Below the pieces are notes generated by a model. It worked only from the letters and a program-made list of their open reading frames with translations, had not been told where the DNA came from and did no database searches. This document shows, piece after piece, positions 24,544 to 32,947 of a stretch of DNA of 42,574 nucleotides (the first letter of the stretch is position 1; each line of letters opens with the position of its first letter). The stretch comes from a virus: positions 1-42,574 of IMG/VR virus record IMGVR_UViG_3300048038_000024. One strand, given 5' to 3'. Made by a program: the position numbers and the translations under genes.

Positions 24544-25062
24544 TTAAAGCCACCTTTCTTTGGGTTCGGTATATTGAATACCAGTTATTGTATAAAAGTC
24601 TTTTTCAAGTTTTACGGGAATAATCTTTTTATTCTTTATCAGATTTCCGTCTTCGCATCTGAATCCTCTCCGGAGAAGTTCACGCATGATGTTTTTGCAA
24701 TACGTATCAGACCCGGTTCTTATAAGCAGAATCAGTCCGAAATTATTTTCATTCGCAATGAACAGATCGAGTTTTATTCCTTCAGGCAAATTGATTTGTG
24801 TGTATTTCCCCAGTGCATTGCCTTTAACGCGCTCCATAGCATTCACGTATTCAACGAACTCCGGGAGAGGTTGTAACTGGTGGATGGTTTCAAATAAACC
24901 GTCTGACGTTACCGCTGTCTGCTTTGGAGCGCATATGATTTCAATATCCTTAACTTCCGGCTTTTGTCTACGGAGACTTCCACCTATCTTTATTTGCGTA
25001 CACATCGGCTTCAAATCTTTGTAATACCTCAAAGCAATATTCAGGGCTAATTCGTGCTGCAT
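24544..25062 (-). CDS. Stand-alone DNA polymerase X-like nucleotidyltransferase
   Basis: 172 residues covering only palm and thumb-like parts of family X polymerases. Residues 27-32 GGSLRR and the following KDIEII (Asp39, Glu41) form the first catalytic motif. GIKLDLFIA gives the third carboxylate, Asp99, and ENNFGLILLIRTGSDTYCKN matches the pol beta substrate-binding segment. The usual DxD is DxE here. No 8-kDa lyase or helix-hairpin-helix domain is present. It could fill short gaps or act as a terminal transferase. It overlaps the C5 methylase by one base. Confidence 0.75.
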   Translation of the reverse strand: MQHELALNIALRYYKDLKPMCTQIKIGGSLRRQKPEVKDIEIICAPKQTAVTSDGLFETIHQLQPLPEFVEYVNAMERVKGNALGKYTQINLPEGIKLDLFIANENNFGLILLIRTGSDTYCKNIMRELLRRGFRCEDGNLIKNKKIIPVKLEKDFYTITGIQYTEPKERWL

Positions 25063-26867
25063 TATGCCCGTTCCTTTTTCTGTTCGGCTGTAATTACCAT
25101 ATAAAGTGCCTCCACCATTCGTTGTGCGACAATTGGTACTACTGCGTTCCCGATAAATTTTTTCTTATCAGCTTGACTTCCGAGCAATATATAATCATCA
25201 TCGAAGCCCTGAATTTTTAATAATTCCGGTACTTTCAGCATACGCATGGAAATATCAATAATGCCGTAAGCCGCCATGAACAACTTGATTCTCTTGACAA
25301 ATTCAGAGTCGCTTGCATATATCTCAATTGCCAAATCTCCGGACTCCATCGAAATTAAATACGGAGGCCGTTTATCCATTCTGGCTATGAGCGTAAAGGC
25401 AGGATTATCAACTGAACTTCCTTTACTTGCATATTGAGGATTCATCAAATAATGATATTTCCTGTTGGCAAGTATTGTTCTTGCGGGTTCATCAATAACG
25501 TTTCCGGTATTCCTGAATGACGTATCCATTATCCAGGGCTGAATATTCAGATTGACAAGAGCGGATTGATTTTCCGTTGTTATGGTATAGTGTGAGTCTT
25601 CGATATTCCGGGGATTTGATTTTAAGTATGAGATTAAAAATTCGGTGTTAACTATATTCAATTTTGGAACAGTCGTTATTGCTCCCGCAGGTGACTCAAT
25701 ACTCTGATTTTGTTTGCCCTGTCCAAATTGCAAGTCAAGAAAATGAGAACTTACAATTCCCATTCTATCTTTAGTCGTTAAAGTAGCACAAACTTCTTCA
25801 GGTGAAATTATATTCTCACCGGTACCGTAGTATTTTATAAGATAATTCGGTTGAATAAGACTCATACCAACACGGCAAGTTAATGTAGCAGCGGGATCAT
25901 CGATGCTACTGCCCTTGTTTACGTCTGTATTATTACAACTGCTGTAATATTTAGCGAGAAAAGCAGGTTGAATTAAGCCAATTCTGTTCTGTGTGGTAAT
26001 GGTAATAGCCGGATCATTAATACTATTTCCGTTATTGATACCGGTAATGGCGTTATTGCCCATCCATTTAGTAAGATATGCCTCACTTCCATTGGCGATA
26101 AACTTAACCAAACCGGCATAAATGCGTTTATAAGTGTTTTCCGATAGAGGTTTATCTCTGAAAATACTACTTCCTTTATCCTGGAAATCAAGACATTCCT
26201 TGACTGGTTTCCATTTTTTTAAGCCGGACATATCTGTTTTTTTTGTATGGGTAGGTTCAGGATAAATAATAGGCATACCCGGCTTTGCAAAAATTAAGAA
26301 TAATCGGATGCGTGAAGTATGTGCTCCATAATCAGCGGCATTTAAAAGCTTCTCCTGGAATACGTATCCGAGAGCTTTTACTTTTTTAACCCATTGAAGA
26401 TATAAACGACCTTTGTCCTTGCTAACCGGCTTGCCGTTTTCGTCAAGGTCTCCCCACATACGAAACTCTCGTACATTCTCAATTAATAAATAATCCGGCG
26501 AAAGGTGTTTTAAATATCTGAATAGTTCATTGGCTAATGTCCTTGAATCGCGGTCCCGTGGTTTACCGCCTTTGGCATTTGAAAAATTGGTACACTCAAG
26601 CGAAGCCCACAAACAACTGATGGCATTCTCTGAAAAACTGGGCAGATGGTTTACATCAAAAGTTCTGATATCTTCATTAAAATGAATTGTCTCTTTGTGG
26701 TTAGCAGCATGACTTTGTATCGCAATAGGATCATGATTGATACAAGCGATAACCCTGGCGATTTTTTCACCGTTAAATACGGCGTTTTCAATGCCTGATG
26801 TTGAGCCACCGGCTCCGCAGAACAGGTCAATCACTTCAATCGATGTAAATAAATTTTTATTCGGCAT
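25062..26867 (-). CDS. C5 cytosine DNA methyltransferase with seven internal repeats
   Basis: 601 residues. Catalytic motifs: I (VIDLFCGAGGSTSG, 12-25), IV (SLECTNFS, nucleophile Cys92; Pro before Cys is replaced by Glu), VI (IENV, 129-132), VIII (TSRIRLF, 184-190), IX (VPELLKIQGF, 546-555) and X (FIGNAVVPIVAQRM). Between VIII and IX lie about seven degenerate units of 30-39 residues beginning near 263, 302, 341, 375, 409, 441 and 477, each with aromatic/KYY, a G-S-I-D-D-P-A element and T-I-T-T. This region is where target recognition resides. It would protect phage DNA against restriction; one enzyme with several recognition units is conceivable. Confidence 0.85.
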   Translation of the reverse strand: MPNKNLFTSIEVIDLFCGAGGSTSGIENAVFNGEKIARVIACINHDPIAIQSHAANHKETIHFNEDIRTFDVNHLPSFSENAISCLWASLECTNFSNAKGGKPRDRDSRTLANELFRYLKHLSPDYLLIENVREFRMWGDLDENGKPVSKDKGRLYLQWVKKVKALGYVFQEKLLNAADYGAHTSRIRLFLIFAKPGMPIIYPEPTHTKKTDMSGLKKWKPVKECLDFQDKGSSIFRDKPLSENTYKRIYAGLVKFIANGSEAYLTKWMGNNAITGINNGNSINDPAITITTQNRIGLIQPAFLAKYYSSCNNTDVNKGSSIDDPAATLTCRVGMSLIQPNYLIKYYGTGENIISPEEVCATLTTKDRMGIVSSHFLDLQFGQGKQNQSIESPAGAITTVPKLNIVNTEFLISYLKSNPRNIEDSHYTITTENQSALVNLNIQPWIMDTSFRNTGNVIDEPARTILANRKYHYLMNPQYASKGSSVDNPAFTLIARMDKRPPYLISMESGDLAIEIYASDSEFVKRIKLFMAAYGIIDISMRMLKVPELLKIQGFDDDYILLGSQADKKKFIGNAVVPIVAQRMVEALYMVITAEQKKERA

Positions 26868-26914
26868 TCTTTGATTTTTTCTTTGTTATGAGTTACTTAG
26901 TATTTCAGATTTGA

Positions 26915-27751
26915 TTAAGGTCGTGATTGACTAAATAATCCATATTCAAATGGGTCATAATTAGTCCAGACTACCTCCTGAGATGAACTATGAAATAATC
27001 CGGTACCTTTTTTTCTTGCCGTAAACTTTTTGAATTGAGTAAGATGGTCGTTATATAGCTCATTTTCATAACCGGAAATTGCAATGCGCCCTTGTATACT
27101 TTTTACTATAGTCAATAACTCGACATGGTCGTTAATGCTCATTTCATGTTCGTATTCATTCTTGTTACAACGAACTTCATGTAAATAGGGCGGTTCGGCA
27201 TAAAAAAGAGTACGTGGTGAATCAAATTTTTTAATTACTCGGCGATAATCCATATTCAAAATCTGGACTGTTTTCATTCTTTCAATAACAGCAATTAGAT
27301 TTGGTAATTTAGAAAGCCATCTGGATACAGCTTCAGAAATACTTGCCCTGGTGTTATTAGTACTCATTTTCCAACCGGTTTGTCTTGACATCGTTCCATT
27401 AAAACTCATATTTACGACAACAAAGAAATTGCGTGCTCTTTCAACTGCATCTCCAACATTTATGTTATGATAACAATTAAAATATTCTTCCCTGGCATAG
27501 GGAGTTAAATAGATTTTTTTAATTAATTCATCGCCATTGTCTCGTAATACTTCAAAAAAATTGATTACGGAATTATTTACATCATTGAATGTCTCAATTT
27601 TGGAAGGTTTTTTATTCCATGTAATAATGCCGCTTCCTCCAAATAATTCAACAAAGGAGTAGCTTTCCGGCAGGAGTGAAAGAACAAAATCAAGATGATT
27701 GAATTTTCCACCAAAGTAGTTAAAAGGAATAATTTTTTTATTTGTTTGCAT
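26915..27751 (-). CDS. D12-class adenine methyltransferase with EPPY motif
   Basis: 278 residues. The AdoMet site is clear: NYFGGKFNH (11-19) and FVELFGGSG (33-41), followed by ETFNDVN. The catalytic motif IV reads AEPPYLH, with Glu186 in place of the Asp of DPPY; the codon is GAA, read directly from the sequence. The target-domain region carries SFNGTMSRQTGW. The substitution may lower or abolish transfer, or the protein may serve as a DNA-binding decoy. It is clearly diverged from the DPPY enzyme at 1314-2114. It lies in the modification cluster next to the C5 methylase. Confidence 0.75.
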   Translation of the reverse strand: MQTNKKIIPFNYFGGKFNHLDFVLSLLPESYSFVELFGGSGIITWNKKPSKIETFNDVNNSVINFFEVLRDNGDELIKKIYLTPYAREEYFNCYHNINVGDAVERARNFFVVVNMSFNGTMSRQTGWKMSTNNTRASISEAVSRWLSKLPNLIAVIERMKTVQILNMDYRRVIKKFDSPRTLFYAEPPYLHEVRCNKNEYEHEMSINDHVELLTIVKSIQGRIAISGYENELYNDHLTQFKKFTARKKGTGLFHSSSQEVVWTNYDPFEYGLFSQSRP

Positions 27752-27795
27752 GGCACTTATATTTAATATCTTATTTATCTATTCGTTCTCCGAGT

Positions 27796-27813
27796 GATTC
27801 GCCTAAGCGAATC
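27796..27813. repeat. Short palindrome between methylase and minor head genes
   Basis: GATTCGC-CTAA-GCGAATC is a perfect 7-bp stem with a 4-nt loop, flanked by TCTCC and GGAGA, which could extend it. There is no T-tract. It may be a mobile palindromic repeat or an mRNA processing site. Confidence 0.45.
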
Positions 27814-27825
27814 GTATCGAGGAGA

Positions 27826-28557
27826 CTATTGTTTATAAAACGGGTCCGGCTCCCAGTCATGTAAGCATCGCCATCCACCGCAGTAAGTAATTACCGGAAG
27901 TGATGTTCCGTTGCTCATTCCACGTATTTCACTGACATGAACCGATATACCACGATTAGCTCGGGCAACTTCCTGAATGCAAAATTCATGACTGTTGCTT
28001 CTTAATGTTGAATCCACATAGCGCATGTAATCAACTTCACCAAGAACCGCCTTTTCTAATTTGAGATTCCTGGCATAGCCTTTTATTTGAGTTTGCGCGA
28101 TAGTATCTGAGTAAAAGCTTACCGTGTCGGATATCTTTGAAACATTGGTGGCAATTTCCGCACGAGTCATATTAGTGCTGATTCCTTTTTCAAGCTGCTT
28201 TGCTATGTACTCAGTTTCTTTTTGTGAAAACTTTCCCAGATAACTTTTATTGATAGATTCCAAAGCGCGGATAGAACTCATTTCACGACTTACATCCGTG
28301 CCGATATCACCATAAATATCATTTACTTTAGTTACGAGAATATCATACTTTGAAAATATCTCCGTCGCAAATTCCTTAAAGGTTGGAGGGAAAATTGAGT
28401 CAACCAATAAGCGCAAATCGAATAAGTCGGCATCCGTATTCCGGGCTAAGTAATCAACGAGTTTAGTATCAATTACATGAATAAAATCCGATGCCGATAA
28501 ACTCTTTCTCAGCTCTTCAATCTCTTTTTTGAATTCCAAATACCTTTTATTATCCAC
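27826..28557 (-). CDS. MuF-like minor head protein
   Basis: 243 residues. The C-terminal half has the pattern of phage head morphogenesis proteins: MTRAEIATNVSK, then IAQTQIKGYARNLKLEKAV (helix with the 'AxTE' equivalent), YVDSTLRSNSHEFC, and a final YCGGWRCLHDWEPD. The N-terminal half is helical. The minor head protein is normally encoded directly after the portal. Here it lies on the opposite strand in the early/middle region, some 6 kb from the portal. It may be injected with the DNA. Confidence 0.65.
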   Translation of the reverse strand: MDNKRYLEFKKEIEELRKSLSASDFIHVIDTKLVDYLARNTDADLFDLRLLVDSIFPPTFKEFATEIFSKYDILVTKVNDIYGDIGTDVSREMSSIRALESINKSYLGKFSQKETEYIAKQLEKGISTNMTRAEIATNVSKISDTVSFYSDTIAQTQIKGYARNLKLEKAVLGEVDYMRYVDSTLRSNSHEFCIQEVARANRGISVHVSEIRGMSNGTSLPVITYCGGWRCLHDWEPDPFYKQ

Positions 28558-28641
28558 GATGCTTCCTTAATTCGAAGATCACGATTGCCATAATGAACCC
28601 GGCAGAAACATATTGCGCAACGACCGCTATTTCCCTGATGT

Positions 28642-28989
28642 TCATAATTCAAGCTTTGTTTGTTTAGGATTGATTTTCTTTGATCTGATATCGTCACAAA
28701 ATTCTTTAAGACTTGGCAAATTTTTTCTCTCGGCGCGCGGTATCTGCATTTTCATAAAATCGTAGAGTCTTTCAAGTACCTTGTCACCGTGTATTTCCAG
28801 GTCATCATAAAACTGTTCAATTGTTTTCCAGCCGTAACCGCATTGGAGACAAAAATATCTACGGATAACGTCGTCGCGCGTCCTCTCGGTGCCGCCCAAA
28901 TTGACGATTGGCACATTATAAGGTCCCTTCGGTTCGAAGTCCTTGTTCCCGCATCGGGGGCACCGGAGAGTGATCTTGGCTCGCGGCAT
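28642..28989 (-). CDS. Zinc-ribbon protein downstream of MuB-like ATPase
   Basis: Started at the ATG one base after the ATPase stop (115 residues). A longer frame to 29163 would lie inside the ATPase gene and is unlikely. CPRCGNKDFEPKG and CLQCGYGW provide a four-Cys zinc ribbon. The C-terminal half is helical and ends in a Lys-rich tail. The fold resembles small transcription- or DNA-repair-type ribbons and could regulate middle/late genes, but no family was recognised. Confidence 0.6.
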   Translation of the reverse strand: MPRAKITLRCPRCGNKDFEPKGPYNVPIVNLGGTERTRDDVIRRYFCLQCGYGWKTIEQFYDDLEIHGDKVLERLYDFMKMQIPRAERKNLPSLKEFCDDIRSKKINPKQTKLEL

Positions 28990-28990
28990 G

Positions 28991-29935
28991 TTATGCTGAT
29001 CTCTTTTTTTGTTCGGTTGTCTGGGCAAGGCGGTTGATAGCTGCCTGTACCCGCGGAGTAAACTTATTTGTAACGTTAAGAGTCGAATGTACCGTTGCAA
29101 CTCCGAGATTTGCTTCTTGGGCAACCATGCGAACGGATAAGTTATACGCCTGCATTTGTTCACCTATGGTTGGTTTAACAACGTCTTCATCTATAACGCT
29201 CTTTCCCGCTTTGCGGGCTTCGGTCATTTTCTTTTCGACATAATCGACTATCTGCAGGGGCACTTTGCAAATGATGGCAATAGTCTTTCCGGCTTCCGGA
29301 GTTATTGATTTGCCAAAGACCTCCTTAATGTAATTAACGCGTTCACCAAAGGTCATCCAACCATTTCGCTCATTCATTTCAATGATGGTAGAACGCCATA
29401 AAGCTTCTTTTCTCGTTTCAACGTTTGTGATGAGTGAGGGGTGACCGATCAGGACAACCGAGAATAAATTCTTACTGCCTTTATAGGTCATTTCCCGAAG
29501 TTCTTTTATTGCTCTGAAAATAGAGTTATGCAGGCGGTGAGCTTCTTCAATAACCACGACCACTGTTTTCTTATTGTTGACAACAGTTTCTCCCAGCACA
29601 CGGCGCAATTGCATGGTACGGGCTTCCAGGTCACGCTTGGGTGATTCATCTGAAAGGGAATAAATTATGGCATTCATTATCGAGGCAATGTTAACTCTCT
29701 CTTTGAAGAGATTGCTGACATAAATAAACTCGCAAATCGATTCCTGGTTATTGGCGCAAAGTTCGAATAAGGAACTTTTCATTGTCCCAACGGGACCCGC
29801 TAAAACGACCATCTTTTTATTGAGGAAACCGTCTTCGATATCATCGCAAAAGCTTTCGCAAGCTTTGGAATAATAATTACCCATCTTTGGAAGCCCGAAG
29901 TGACGGAGTAACCGGCTATCTATTTCTCTGTTCAT
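28991..29935 (-). CDS. MuB-like AAA+ transposition ATPase
   Basis: 314 residues. Walker A is GPVGTMKS (47-54) and Walker B VVVVIEEAH (125-133), where Glu replaces the usual Asp; VVLIGHPSL (160-168) is the sensor region. It fits the ExeA/MuB family that binds target DNA, polymerises and activates the transposase. The C-terminal 58 residues contain a LacI-like helix-turn-helix (VRMVAQEANLGVATVHSTLN) followed by PRVQAAINRLA. In Mu B the helix-turn-helix is N-terminal, so the order is reversed here. It overlaps the DUF3164-like gene by 4 nt. Confidence 0.8.
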   Translation of the reverse strand: MNREIDSRLLRHFGLPKMGNYYSKACESFCDDIEDGFLNKKMVVLAGPVGTMKSSLFELCANNQESICEFIYVSNLFKERVNIASIMNAIIYSLSDESPKRDLEARTMQLRRVLGETVVNNKKTVVVVIEEAHRLHNSIFRAIKELREMTYKGSKNLFSVVLIGHPSLITNVETRKEALWRSTIIEMNERNGWMTFGERVNYIKEVFGKSITPEAGKTIAIICKVPLQIVDYVEKKMTEARKAGKSVIDEDVVKPTIGEQMQAYNLSVRMVAQEANLGVATVHSTLNVTNKFTPRVQAAINRLAQTTEQKKRSA

Positions 29936-30597
29936 AATGCTTCCTCCGGAAATTTTTCATCAATGGAACTGAAATTCAAAGGCAGCGTTTCCCACTCGGA
30001 ATTATAGTCCTTACGGTACTGGATAATCAGGTACTCTTTCCGTTCCGTTATTTGTATGCTCTTATCGATTAATTCGAGAGCATCCTTCCACTCGGCATCG
30101 GTAATGTTATACGTGCGAAGAGACAAGATGGAAGCCTTATTCAGGAATCCTTTCTTATCGGTGCGGAAAACGTTATCAACAACCTGAACCAACGCGGCAT
30201 TAGCACCAACGCTCCATTTTTTAACGCAGTTTTTTATCTTTATCTCTGCCAGTTGTATGTTGGCATCGAATTCAATAACGTTACTGCTCTTCTTAATCAC
30301 GCGGCGGAGGTTATCAAAACTCGAAAGCTGCATATTATAAAGCTTCTCTGAGTTGGGGTCGATACCTGCAATCTTCATCAGATAGTCGGCATGCTTTTTC
30401 ATCTGAGAGACGATCTTTGATTTTTCCTTAGCCATTTGCCGGCTTAACTTTAAAGCCTTGGCAAAAATGCGCTCAACAGTCATATCCCTTCTCAAATCTT
30501 CGGGACGTATCAATTCAACAGGGACATCTTTTCCCTTTGAATTAGCCATTACATTCCCGCTATATTTGACAGGTTTCTTTCCTTTTTTAGTAGCCAT
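29932..30597 (-). CDS. DUF3164-like protein
   Basis: 221 residues, basic N-terminus, then helical sequence (VERIFAKALKLSRQMAKEKS, NIQLAEIKIKNCVKKWSVGAN). It resembles DUF3164 proteins that occur in Mu-like phages between or next to the A and B genes. The function is unknown. It is preceded by GGAGTGCTAT and coupled to the ATPase by a 4-nt overlap. Confidence 0.6.
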   Translation of the reverse strand: MATKKGKKPVKYSGNVMANSKGKDVPVELIRPEDLRRDMTVERIFAKALKLSRQMAKEKSKIVSQMKKHADYLMKIAGIDPNSEKLYNMQLSSFDNLRRVIKKSSNVIEFDANIQLAEIKIKNCVKKWSVGANAALVQVVDNVFRTDKKGFLNKASILSLRTYNITDAEWKDALELIDKSIQITERKEYLIIQYRKDYNSEWETLPLNFSSIDEKFPEEAL

Positions 30598-30609
30598 ATA
30601 GCACTCCTT

Positions 30610-30810
30610 TTAATTAAGTTTTACATTTATTATAGTACGATATACATCTATTTTAGCCTGAGAAGCTGCCAGACGTTTTTCAACTTCAAGTTGCAAGTGT
30701 AATGGAGCGTTTTTATTTCTCAGTTTTACTAATTCACTTGCAATTTGGGAGAATGTTTGTTCTTCAGCGAACCACATATTTGTTAAATCGTTTATCCTTT
30801 TATTAGCCAT
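30610..30810 (-). CDS. Small early protein, 66 residues
   Basis: A helical protein of unknown function (FSQIASELVKLRNKNAPLHL). It has a clear ribosome-binding sequence AAGGAGTGCC before its ATG and lies in line with the early operon, 12 nt before the DUF3164-like gene. Confidence 0.55.
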   Translation of the reverse strand: MANKRINDLTNMWFAEEQTFSQIASELVKLRNKNAPLHLQLEVEKRLAASQAKIDVYRTIINVKLN

Positions 30811-30874
30811 AAGGCACTCCTTTTTAATTAGTATAAATTTTCAATGGAGAGACGTGCGGTGCGCGTCTCCTGTT

Positions 30875-31330
30875 TTAATTCCCATCAGTAAGCATTAGAA
30901 ATCCGCCAGATTTTAGTTTATCGAAATAGCTTATATTAGCTTTGCCATCATATAAGTAAGGGAAAAGCATCTGAAGAGAATCAGCCTGTTCCAATTGAGT
31001 CATAGCTAAATTTGAAGTAACCCAGTCAAGAATGCATCTCCATGCAGTTCGCTCAGCCTGTTCCTTTACAAAATTGATTTGAGAGGGTGTTCTTGGATGT
31101 TTTATTTTTGCCAAAATCTTATATGCATTCTCTATCTTAACTGGTATTTGGAATGTCATTGGAATCTCATTAAAAAATATAGAGAATAGAATACCAGATG
31201 GACGGTCTCCTTCATAACTCTTCGCTATTTGTGTCGCGCCGGCTTCAACAAGATATTTTTCAATTAACTCAATGGATCGTGAAATTGACATACTGGATGT
31301 CCTATTTTTCAGTTTTGTATTCTTATTCAT
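30875..31330 (-). CDS. Conserved phage protein of unknown function, 151 residues
   Basis: Contains IELIEKYLVEAGATQIAKSYEGDRPSG near the N-terminus and ERTAWRCILDWVTSNLAM later. This pattern is seen in small proteins of many mobile elements (general recollection, no named domain). It lies between the transposase and the 66-residue gene. A DNA-binding role in early replication is possible but not shown. Confidence 0.55.
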   Translation of the reverse strand: MNKNTKLKNRTSSMSISRSIELIEKYLVEAGATQIAKSYEGDRPSGILFSIFFNEIPMTFQIPVKIENAYKILAKIKHPRTPSQINFVKEQAERTAWRCILDWVTSNLAMTQLEQADSLQMLFPYLYDGKANISYFDKLKSGGFLMLTDGN

Positions 31331-31348
31331 TTTACACTCATTTATTAA

Positions 31349-32947
31349 CTATAGAACGTTAGTTTTTCTTGAAATTTCAAGCCAAATCATATCGATATCG
31401 GCTTTCTTTAAACTCAACTCCAGTACCTCGTCAAATACTTCCGCATAATCGGCGTAGGTCTCTTTGCGGTTATTTTGATAAATGATTTCTCCGATATATT
31501 TTTTAGCGGCGTATAGGTCGGCAAAAACATAATCAATACCCTCAGAAACTTCCGCAAATTTTGATGTCGCTTCGGCTCTTACAACCGATGGTTTTAAATA
31601 GGCGACATTATCGGTGACACTTACTGATTCAAATTCTCTGTCCGGCTTTTTTGAATCCGAATTTATTTGCGCTTCCAGACTTTGTTTATATGTCTGTTTT
31701 TCACGATGACTGAAATCACCCAGGTCAACATATCCGCGTACCGCTTTTAATTGGAATGGCTTTGAATATTCGTCAACAAGTTCACCGATAGCCTCACTAC
31801 GCGCGTTAATGCTGACATTGATAAACTTTCCTATATATTTTGAATTGCCTACATCATATTTCTGATTATTAACCGTAACTAATCCGGCATTATCAACGCG
31901 GCGTTTGTATTGTTTAGCAAGGATACTGCTCATATCGATAGTTATTTCCCGCTGTTCATGAAGCTGCAATCCTGATTTATACACGTGTATTTTACTCTCA
32001 TGCTTGATCGGATGATCTTTCATTGCCCAGCGGATAGCAAACTGAGAAAGTTCATAATTATAATCAGCAAGATTAATGGTTGCGCCGGAGCCTAATCGCA
32101 TAGCAAGTGGAAGTTCAAATCTGCGCCATAAAGCTTTCCACTGGCTTTCCTGTTTTTGTATACCGCGTTTTTTCCAGGGACGGACAAGTTCTCTCGTTAT
32201 TTTAAGATTCTCAAGCAGCTCTAAAAAAGCACCACTCTTACCCAAGGAACCGTTATCAAGTTTTAATATGCCCGGTAAAAATCTGATGGGATTTTCGTCT
32301 TCGTCTCTTCCATATACCCAGTTAACAAACTCGACACCGGCTAGAACACTTTCACCACCGGCAATAAATGCACGGCTGATATTCAATCTGCTGTATGAAT
32401 CGGTTATACCGCATAGCCAGGTGCGAAGCTGATGCTCGTTCTCTTTATAATCAAGAACGTGCCCGGATACTTTTAATACATAATCTTCGCTTGCAGCATC
32501 AAATGTTTTGACTTGGAAATATTCACTGCGGGAAAAATCAAGCTGATGCATCTGATTGGAATAAGCTGCCTCAACCCGGACAACCCTTTCCTTGGCTCTG
32601 AATCCTGATTCCCGAAGTCGACGGTTTACAGTTGATACCCGTAATCCCTCTGCTTCAGAAACCCCGGAATCAATAAGAATTTGTATGCATTCTTCTGTAC
32701 ATAATTCACGACCTGCCTGTCCCATCTGCATACTTTGCAGCTTTAATTTCCCTATTTCGTCAATAATATGCTGAGGTATCACTTGTTCCCGTTTTAATTT
32801 CTTTACGGGCCCAAATTCATCTCGCATTTTCCTGTAAATAGTATCGGTTGATACTCCGAACATATCCGCGTAGCGCCGCATGATATTATCACGGCTGCCA
32901 CGTAGAGCGGCACTCAGTTCAAACTTTATTTCAGCAACATTAATCAT
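31349..32947 (-). CDS. DDE transposase (MuA-like)
   Basis: 532 residues. The N-terminal part carries helix-turn-helix-like DNA-binding segments (YADMFGVSTDTIYRKMRDEFG at 26-46, less one residue at a time). The RNase-H-fold core has Asp137 (MHQLDFSR), Asp231 (GILKLDNGSLGK) and Glu267 (QKQESQWKAL), with a D-35-E spacing; Asp183 lies in the CGITDSYSR strand. A beta-barrel-like region (VDNAGLVTVNNQKYDVG) and a charged C-terminus follow, the latter probably contacting the ATPase partner. It cuts the phage ends and joins them to target DNA for replicative transposition. Its start overlaps the GemA-like gene by 8 nt. Confidence 0.85.
   Translation of the reverse strand: MINVAEIKFELSAALRGSRDNIMRRYADMFGVSTDTIYRKMRDEFGPVKKLKREQVIPQHIIDEIGKLKLQSMQMGQAGRELCTEECIQILIDSGVSEAEGLRVSTVNRRLRESGFRAKERVVRVEAAYSNQMHQLDFSRSEYFQVKTFDAASEDYVLKVSGHVLDYKENEHQLRTWLCGITDSYSRLNISRAFIAGGESVLAGVEFVNWVYGRDEDENPIRFLPGILKLDNGSLGKSGAFLELLENLKITRELVRPWKKRGIQKQESQWKALWRRFELPLAMRLGSGATINLADYNYELSQFAIRWAMKDHPIKHESKIHVYKSGLQLHEQREITIDMSSILAKQYKRRVDNAGLVTVNNQKYDVGNSKYIGKFINVSINARSEAIGELVDEYSKPFQLKAVRGYVDLGDFSHREKQTYKQSLEAQINSDSKKPDREFESVSVTDNVAYLKPSVVRAEATSKFAEVSEGIDYVFADLYAAKKYIGEIIYQNNRKETYADYAEVFDEVLELSLKKADIDMIWLEISRKTNVL

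Noticed and set aside
28509-28697. Minus-strand frame of 62 residues between MuF-like and zinc-ribbon genes
   Set aside because: It overlaps both neighbours in another frame, and the real gap is only 84 bp.
28642-28989. Com-like zinc-finger activator of a mom-type gene
   Set aside because: It is far from the right-end methylase and belongs to the early operon; only the zinc ribbon is shared.
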